A DNA stretch of 64,000 bases from Congeria kusceri (taxonomy: Eukaryota; Mollusca; Bivalvia; Myida; Dreissenidae): positions 44,218,548 through 44,282,547 of the forward strand of contig CM051034.1 in assembly GCA_027627225.1 (NCBI GenBank). Direction: 5' to 3'. A program made the translations under genes and the position numbers. This document shows positions 58,500-64,000 of this stretch, piece by piece. Under the pieces are notes generated by a model. That model did not search any database, had not been told where the DNA came from, and worked only from the letters and a program-made list of their open reading frames with translations. Position 1 is the stretch's first letter, and each line of letters starts with the position of its first letter.

Positions 58500-60930
58500 T
58501 TCATATATTGAGACTTCACTTTTGGTTGCATATGGGGCGGGTGGTGTTAAGGTCAAGGTTGGCATTACTGAAAACAGAAAACCAGTTCATGTTCAATAAC
58601 TTAAGAAGGTATTCAGCTATTGTAATGAAACTTCATATGTAGACCATCGTACAAAACTACAACACTATTTCTGCTCCATAACTTCTAAATGCTTTGAAGG
58701 ATTTTATTAATACTTTAGATTATTATTACCCATGGCCTGATGAGTCATGAACATCACAAATGCTTTTCTGTCAAATGTCAAGGTCAAAAGTCATGGATTT
58801 TGTTTCTGCACCATAAGTTCTAAATGTCTGTAAGGATATTTATTTAGGCTTACGTGAAATAGTTACACTCTTGATGAGATGAGAGTTTTACCATTACATA
58901 CCAGGTGGGAAACCGCCTTCAACAGGTGTAGAGCACCTTCATGTCTCAATGTCCTCAGGGTTTACTTGTTGAAGCCAGCATTCTTCCATGAGAATATTGT
59001 CGATTCCAGTGGACAACTGAAATGATTAAAAAAGCACATTTTTTTATATATTTTTTTTTCAAAATTGAGGTTAAATGTGCAAAAGTTATTCATGGAATAA
59101 AATTTCATTACAGGAAGTTAATGGGCCGAACAAACTTTACTGGTACGTATTAAAATGCAGGACAACTGAAATAATTATGCCCCCCTTGCTTTGCACCTGT
59201 CCTTAGTTCGGTCGGTCGGTAGCTCTGTCCGTAGACCATTTCGTTTCCGCACGATGTCTTGAGAACGCTTTGACCTACGATCATGAAAGTTGGTATGCTG
59301 GTTACTTGGGAGGAAAGGAAGAACCCTATAAATTTTGAGGTCAAAGGTCAAGGTTACTGCTTCTAAAAATAAAAAAATGGTTTCCCCTCAATAACTTGAG
59401 AACGCATTGAGATATTTTAATGAAACTTGATACATAGATACCTTAATACATAGATACCTTACATCGAGACCTCACTTTGGATTGCATATGGGGTGGGTGG
59501 TGTCAAGGTCACTGTAACTAAAAATAGAAAAACGGTAGACCATTTCGTTTCCACACGATATCTTGAGAACGCTTTGACCTACGATCGTGAAGGTTGGTAC
59601 GCTGGTGACTTGGGAGGAAAGGAAGACCCTATAAATGTTGAGGTCAACTGGTTGAAGGTCAAGGTCACTGTTGCTAAAAATAGAAAAAACAGTTTCCCCT
59701 TAATAATTAGAGAACGCATTGAGATATTTTAATGAAACTTTTTACATACATACCTTACATCAAGACCTCGCTTGGGATTGCATATGGGGTGGGTGTGGTC
59801 AAGGTCAAGGTCACCGATACTTAAAATAGAAAAACGGTTGCCAGTCAATTACTTGAGAATGCATCGAGATATTTTAATGAAACTTCATACATAGATACCT
59901 TATATTGAGACCTGTCTTGGGATTTCATATGGGGTGGGTGGGGTTAAGGTCACCATTACTAAAAGTAGAAAAACGGTTTCCGCTCAATAACTTGAGAACG
60001 CATTGAGATATTTTAATAAAACTTTATACATAGATACCTTAATACATAGATACCTTACATCGATACCTCACTTTGGATTGCATATGGGGTGGGTGGTGTC
60101 AAGGTCACTGTAACTAAAAATAAAGAAAACGGTAGACCATTTCGTTTCTGCACGATATTTTGAGAACGCTTTGACCTACGATCATGAAAGTTGGTACGCT
60201 GGTTACTTGGCAGGAAAGAAAGAACCCTATAAATGTTGAGGTCAACTGGTCGAAGGTCAAGGTCACCATTGCTAAAAATAGCAAAACGGTTTCCCCTCAA
60301 CAACTGATAATGCATTGAGATATTTTAATGAAACTTTATACATAAATACCTTACATCAAGACCTCGCTTTGATTGCATATGGGGTGGGTGTGGTCAAGGT
60401 CACTGTTACTTAAAATAGAAAAACGGTTGCCAGTCAATTACTTGAGAACGCATCAAGATATTTTATTTACACTTCATGCATAGATACCTTATATTGAGAC
60501 CTGTCTTGGGATTTCATATGGGGTGGGTGGGGTCAAGGTCAAGGTCACCATTACTAAAAGTAGAAAACCGGTTTCCGCTCAACTTGAGAACGCATTAAGA
60601 TATTTTAATGAAACTTCATACATAGATACCATATATTGAGACCTTGCATGGGATTGCATATGGGTTGTGTGGTGTCAGGGTCAAGATCACAATTACTAAA
60701 AATAGAAAAACAGGTTCTGCTTAGTAAAATGAGATTGCGTTGAGATATTTTAATGAAACTTCATATGTATATACCTAATATTGATACCTTGCTTGGGATT
60801 GCATATGGGGTGGATGGGGTCAAGGCCACCATTACTAAAAAAAAGATAAAAGTTTCCACTCAATACCTAGAGAACGAATTGCGATAAGTTAATGTAACTT
60901 CTTATGTAGATACCTCATATCTAGACCTCT
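58500..60930 (-). repeat. family 'J' array interleaved with a second unit type
   Basis: Units with 'gcatatggggtgggtgg' and 'caaggtcactgttac' alternate from 59170 with units carrying 'gtagaccatttcgtttcc' and 'gaacgctttgacctacgat'. A 596-bp higher-order period is visible (59435-60030 and 60031-60626). A TATGCCCCC-type head lies at 59176. ORFs in the array are shadows. Confidence 0.65.
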
Positions 60931-60934
60931 CTAG

Positions 60935-61376
60935 AGTTCCAAAATTGTTCCACTTTGTTGAAAAACATGGCCACCAGAGGGCGGGGCAGTTTTACATATA
61001 TGGGTATATTGAAAACTTAAACAAAACTTTTGAACACTCTAGAAGCCACATTTATTGCCCAATCTTCATGAAACTTGCGAAGAACATTTTTTCTAATGAT
61101 ATCTCAGACGAGTTTGAAACTGGGTCATGTGGCGTCAAAAACTAGGTAACTAGGCCTAATCAAATATAAAAAGCTTAACCTAGAAGTCATATTTTTACCC
61201 AATCTCCTTGAAACTGACTAACATCATTTGTTTCAATAATTACTTGAAAATTGAACAAAAAGCTTGTGAACACTCTAGAAGCCACATTTTTAGTCAAATC
61301 TTCATCAAACTTGCTCATAACAGTTAGTTCCTTAGTCCCTCAGGTAAGGGACCTAGGGCGTTATGGCCCTCTTGTT
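60935..61376 (-). mobile_element. family 'D' element, minus orientation
   Basis: 'gaacactctagaagccacat', 'gcccaatcttcatgaaactt' and 'gtcaaaaactaggt' are complements of family 'D' marks. It ends CTCAGGTAAGGGACCTAGGG, then GCCCTCTTGTT, the complement of the head. Its distal end is the CCACCAGAGGGCGGGGCAGT module and is fused directly to the preceding 'J' array. Confidence 0.65.
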
Positions 61377-62020
61377 AGTTAATTTGATGTAAAAATAACA
61401 AACTGGTAATATGTTTTAATGACTCATAGATGACCCTTGCAAATTTGTTATTAAAGACCATAAACATAGAAATATTTGCATAGAAAATTAGATTTCTACC
61501 CTTGAAAAATCCTTGAATTTGTATGCAGACTTGAGTATGAACCATGCAATGATATCTTGGGCAAGTTCAAAATTTGGTCACCTGTCAAAACCTAGGTCAC
61601 CGGGTCAAATAGAAAAAAAAGCTCGTGATCAGTGATCACGCTACAGGCCACATGTTAAGCTGAATCTTATGAAACTTGCTCAGAACACGCTATTATTATA
61701 TCTCGGACATGTTCAAAACTGCGTCATGTTGGGTATGTCACCAGACCAAATTGAACAAAAAGCTTGCGAACACTCTAGGGTAGAGTGGCCATATTTTTAG
61801 GTCAATAATCACAAAACTTGGTTAGAACATGTGTCCTAGTGATATGTGGGACAAGTACAAAACTGGGTCAAATGGGGTCAGAAACTAGGTCATCAGGCCA
61901 AATTGAAGAAAAAGCTTGTGAACACTCGAGGAGCAACATTTATTGCCCATTCTATTTAGTTCCTTAGCCCCACAGGTGAGCGACCTTGGTTATGAATTTT
62001 ATGATGAAATCCAGCAAGCA
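61377..62020 (-). repeat. decayed family 'D' units, minus orientation
   Basis: Further 'aaaagcttgtgaacactc' and 'aaaactgggtcaaatggg' units run to an inverted head-like word (CAGGTGAGCGACCTTGG) near 61973-61989. The array is incomplete on the left. Confidence 0.5.
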
Positions 62021-62026
62021 GTTTTC

Positions 62027-62940
62027 ATGCCCCCACTTTAAAGTGGTGGTTGTGGTGGGGGGGGGGGGGGGGCGTATAGTTTCCCAGGTCCGTCCATCCT
62101 TCTGTCTGTCTGTCGGATTTTTGTGTCAAGCATTACTCAAAAAGTATTGCTGCAAGAGTGATGAAACTTTATAAACACATTCAACACCATGTGAACTTGT
62201 GCACCTGGGTATTTTGGCGCTGTTTTTTTCCGACGTATGCAGAGTAATGGCCCTTTTTTAGCAAAAAATGACATTTTTGGAGTAGTGTCACGCGTAACTC
62301 GTTACTCAAAAAGTATTTCTATTACAGTGATGAAACTTTATAGACATCAGTGGAGTTATTGCCCCTTTTTCAGCAAAAAAGGACATTTTTGGACTTGTGT
62401 CATTTTTAACTGTAAAAGTATAATTGCTAGAGTGATGGAACTTTATTAACATATTAATCAGTGTATTGAGGGTTGAACGTGAAATAATTGTATCTGGTTA
62501 ACATTCCTATATCAGATACAATAGGTTCACACTCAACCCTCGAATGAACTTGTGCGCCTGGGTATTTTGGTGCAGTTTTTCTCCGCCATCATTGGAGTTA
62601 TGACCCCATTTTTAGCAAAAAATGACATTTTTGGATTTGTGTCACCTGGATAACTGTTAGACTGATGAAACTTTATAAGCATTTTCATCAGCATGTGAAC
62701 TTCTGCACCTGGGTAGTTTGGTGCATTTTTCTCATCAGCAGAGTTTTGTGACAACCAGTGAAATGTGGGGGCATCCGTGTCCTACAGACACATGTCTAGT
62801 TGACAGAAGAGTTTTAAAGTTATCAATAGAGCCATATAAGATAAACTGCCCAGCCCTCTGGTGTCTATATTTTTAATGGAATCACAATACTTTGAAGGAA
62901 TTTGGTAAAGTGTCACCCAAGAAACATATCGGTGACATAT
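62027..62940 (+). mobile_element. TATGCCCCC-type tandem-unit element, family 'H'
   Basis: The head 'catgcccccactttaaagtgg' type is followed by a G-run (about 62056-62072) and a TCTGTCTGTCTGTC tract. Units contain 'actcaaaaagtattgct', 'tgatgaaactttataa' and 'acttgtgcacctgggtattt'. A small foldback interrupts it at 62466-62544. Confidence 0.55.
62466..62544. mobile_element. 79-bp foldback inserted in a family 'H' unit
   Basis: The left arm TTGAGGGTTGAACGTGAA and the word TTGTATCTG are answered by CAGATACAAT and TTCACACTCAACCCTCGAA. Almost the whole segment is thus one imperfect hairpin with a loop of about 15 nt. The surrounding unit is otherwise normal ('catgtgaacttgtgcacctg'). Confidence 0.7.
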
Positions 62941-62943
62941 TTT

Positions 62944-63376
62944 TATGCCCCCACTTTAGAGGGGGGGGAATATAGATTTTCCCTTGTCTGTCCGTCCGTC
63001 ATTCATCCGTCAGATTTTTGTGTTGCTTATAACTCAAAAAGTATAACTGCTAGAGTGATGAAACTTTATAAGCATTTTCATTGACATCTTGGCTTGTACA
63101 CCTGGGTATTTTGGTGCATTTTTTCTGATATTAGCAGAGTTTTGTGATAACCAGCGGAATGTGGTTTTTGGTTGCCATGGACATTAGAGTTTTCAACATA
63201 TTCTTATGAATTGAGTGAATTTTTGTAGAGGACCACACCTACCAAGTTTTGGGGTAAATCCACTAAGCGGTGTCAGAGAAGTTGTTTGAAGTAAATTGTT
63301 GATGAAAACTGACCCAGTATGGTAACTGACCACAATAGACCACCCTTGAGCACTTTGTGCTCTGGTGAGCTAAAAA
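62944..63376 (+). mobile_element. TATGCCCCC-headed element with GAGCTAAAAA tail
   Basis: It starts TATGCCCCCACTTTAGAGGG, carries one family 'H' unit, then a segment related to the end of family 'B'. It closes with a hairpin (GAGCAC-TTT-GTGCTC within CACC...GGTG) and GAGCTAAAAA. The AACAAGAG head is replaced by the TATGCCCCC head, so the tail is shared between two head types. Confidence 0.55.
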
Positions 63377-63377
63377 T

Positions 63378-64000
63378 AACAAGAGCTGTCCCGAGACAAC
63401 GTGCTCGACTAATCATTCCGCTTTGATAATATGTAATATATTCAGTGAACTAACATAATGACCCTAAAAACATGTGAGAAGTTTCATTTTAATATCTGTA
63501 GTAGTTGCAGAGATATCTGTACTTACATGCAAAATTAACCTGAATATTTCCAAGTACAAAAAGGGGCTTAATTCAGTTAAAATACTGGTCACTGTTTCAG
63601 CCAGTGACCTTGTATTATGACTCTGAAGACATGTGTGAAGTCTCAATTGCATATCTGTAGTAGATATAGAGATACAAAGTTGTGGCATGCAAACCTCAAT
63701 CTGACATTTCTAAGTACAAAAATGGGCATAATTCATAATGTGTGATGTTCTAATTGAATATCTTTAACCTGAATTTTTATGTACAAAAAGGGCCAAAATT
63801 CTGCTATATTGCAGTTAAGATTTATGGGCCTTATTCAGTTACCTCACATATTGACCCCAAAGGCATGCGTGAAGTTTAAATTGAATACCTGTTGTAGTTA
63901 CAGAGATATGTTCTTTTTGCACACAAACCTTAACCAGAATTTTCAAGTACAAAAAGGGGCATAATACTACTAAATTTCAGGTTAGTGTTATGGGTCTTGG
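63378..64000 (+). mobile_element. tandem-unit element, family 'L', running off the window
   Basis: The head AACAAGAGCTGTCCCGAGAC begins within two bases of the preceding tail. Units of about 155-165 bp with 'ttaacctgaat', 'aagtacaaaaaggggcataa' and 'ttgcagagatat' lie near 63535, 63693, 63765 and 63927. It is incomplete at the window end. Confidence 0.6.

Overview
This window looks like intergenic or intronic DNA from a bivalve-type mollusc genome. It is AT-rich and eukaryotic. It holds three tRNA-derived SINEs or SINE fragments of the molluscan kind, many non-autonomous DNA transposons with inverted termini and target-site duplications (TSDs), several satellites, and long mosaic arrays rich in AGGTCA words. 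The taxonomic call rests on the style of the repeats. Two short hairpin-ended MITEs (18.46 kb and 38.43 kb) and the tandem-unit elements resemble repeats I associate with dreissenid, myid or venerid clams. That is recollection, not a search result. I see no complete protein-coding gene. The only protein remnant I recognise is the decayed C-terminal end of a non-LTR reverse transcriptase on the minus strand near 54.6-54.9 kb.

Layout. 0-5.6 kb: AT-rich single-copy-looking DNA with a CRE-like cluster and one TIR element. 5.57-8.76 kb: a three-layer nest of repeats. 8.97-9.26 kb: SINE. 10.4-16.3 kb: five tandem-unit elements in a row. 16.3-22.6 kb: AT-rich DNA with two small TIR elements and a trinucleotide microsatellite. 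22.7-27.5 kb: two large tandem-unit elements around a different interrupted repeat. 29.3-30.7 kb: CpG-containing sequence with small unrecognised ORFs. 30.8-32.9 kb: a 35-bp repeat, then a regular 68-bp satellite ending in a long hairpin. 33.1-37.2 kb: a GC-rich patch and two SINEs. 37.6-44.3 kb: dispersed repeats, a 0.94-kb tandem duplication with an exon-like core, and a block dense in TCCGCA words. 44.9-52.1 kb: mostly minus-oriented tandem-unit elements, one carrying three hAT-like insertions, two of them nested. 52.4-57.8 kb: 34-, 65- and 33-bp arrays and the RT remnant. 58.5-64.0 kb: more mosaic arrays.

The unifying signal is a set of elements that share termini but not interiors. Plus-oriented copies begin AACAAGAG and end GAGCTAAAAA, often after a hairpin. 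Between the ends lie tandem units of about 110-290 bp from many different families. Modules are exchanged between families, elements nest in one another, and chimeric joins are visible. The architecture recalls 'pearl' and DINE-1-type Helitron-related elements, but class and novelty cannot be settled without database searches.
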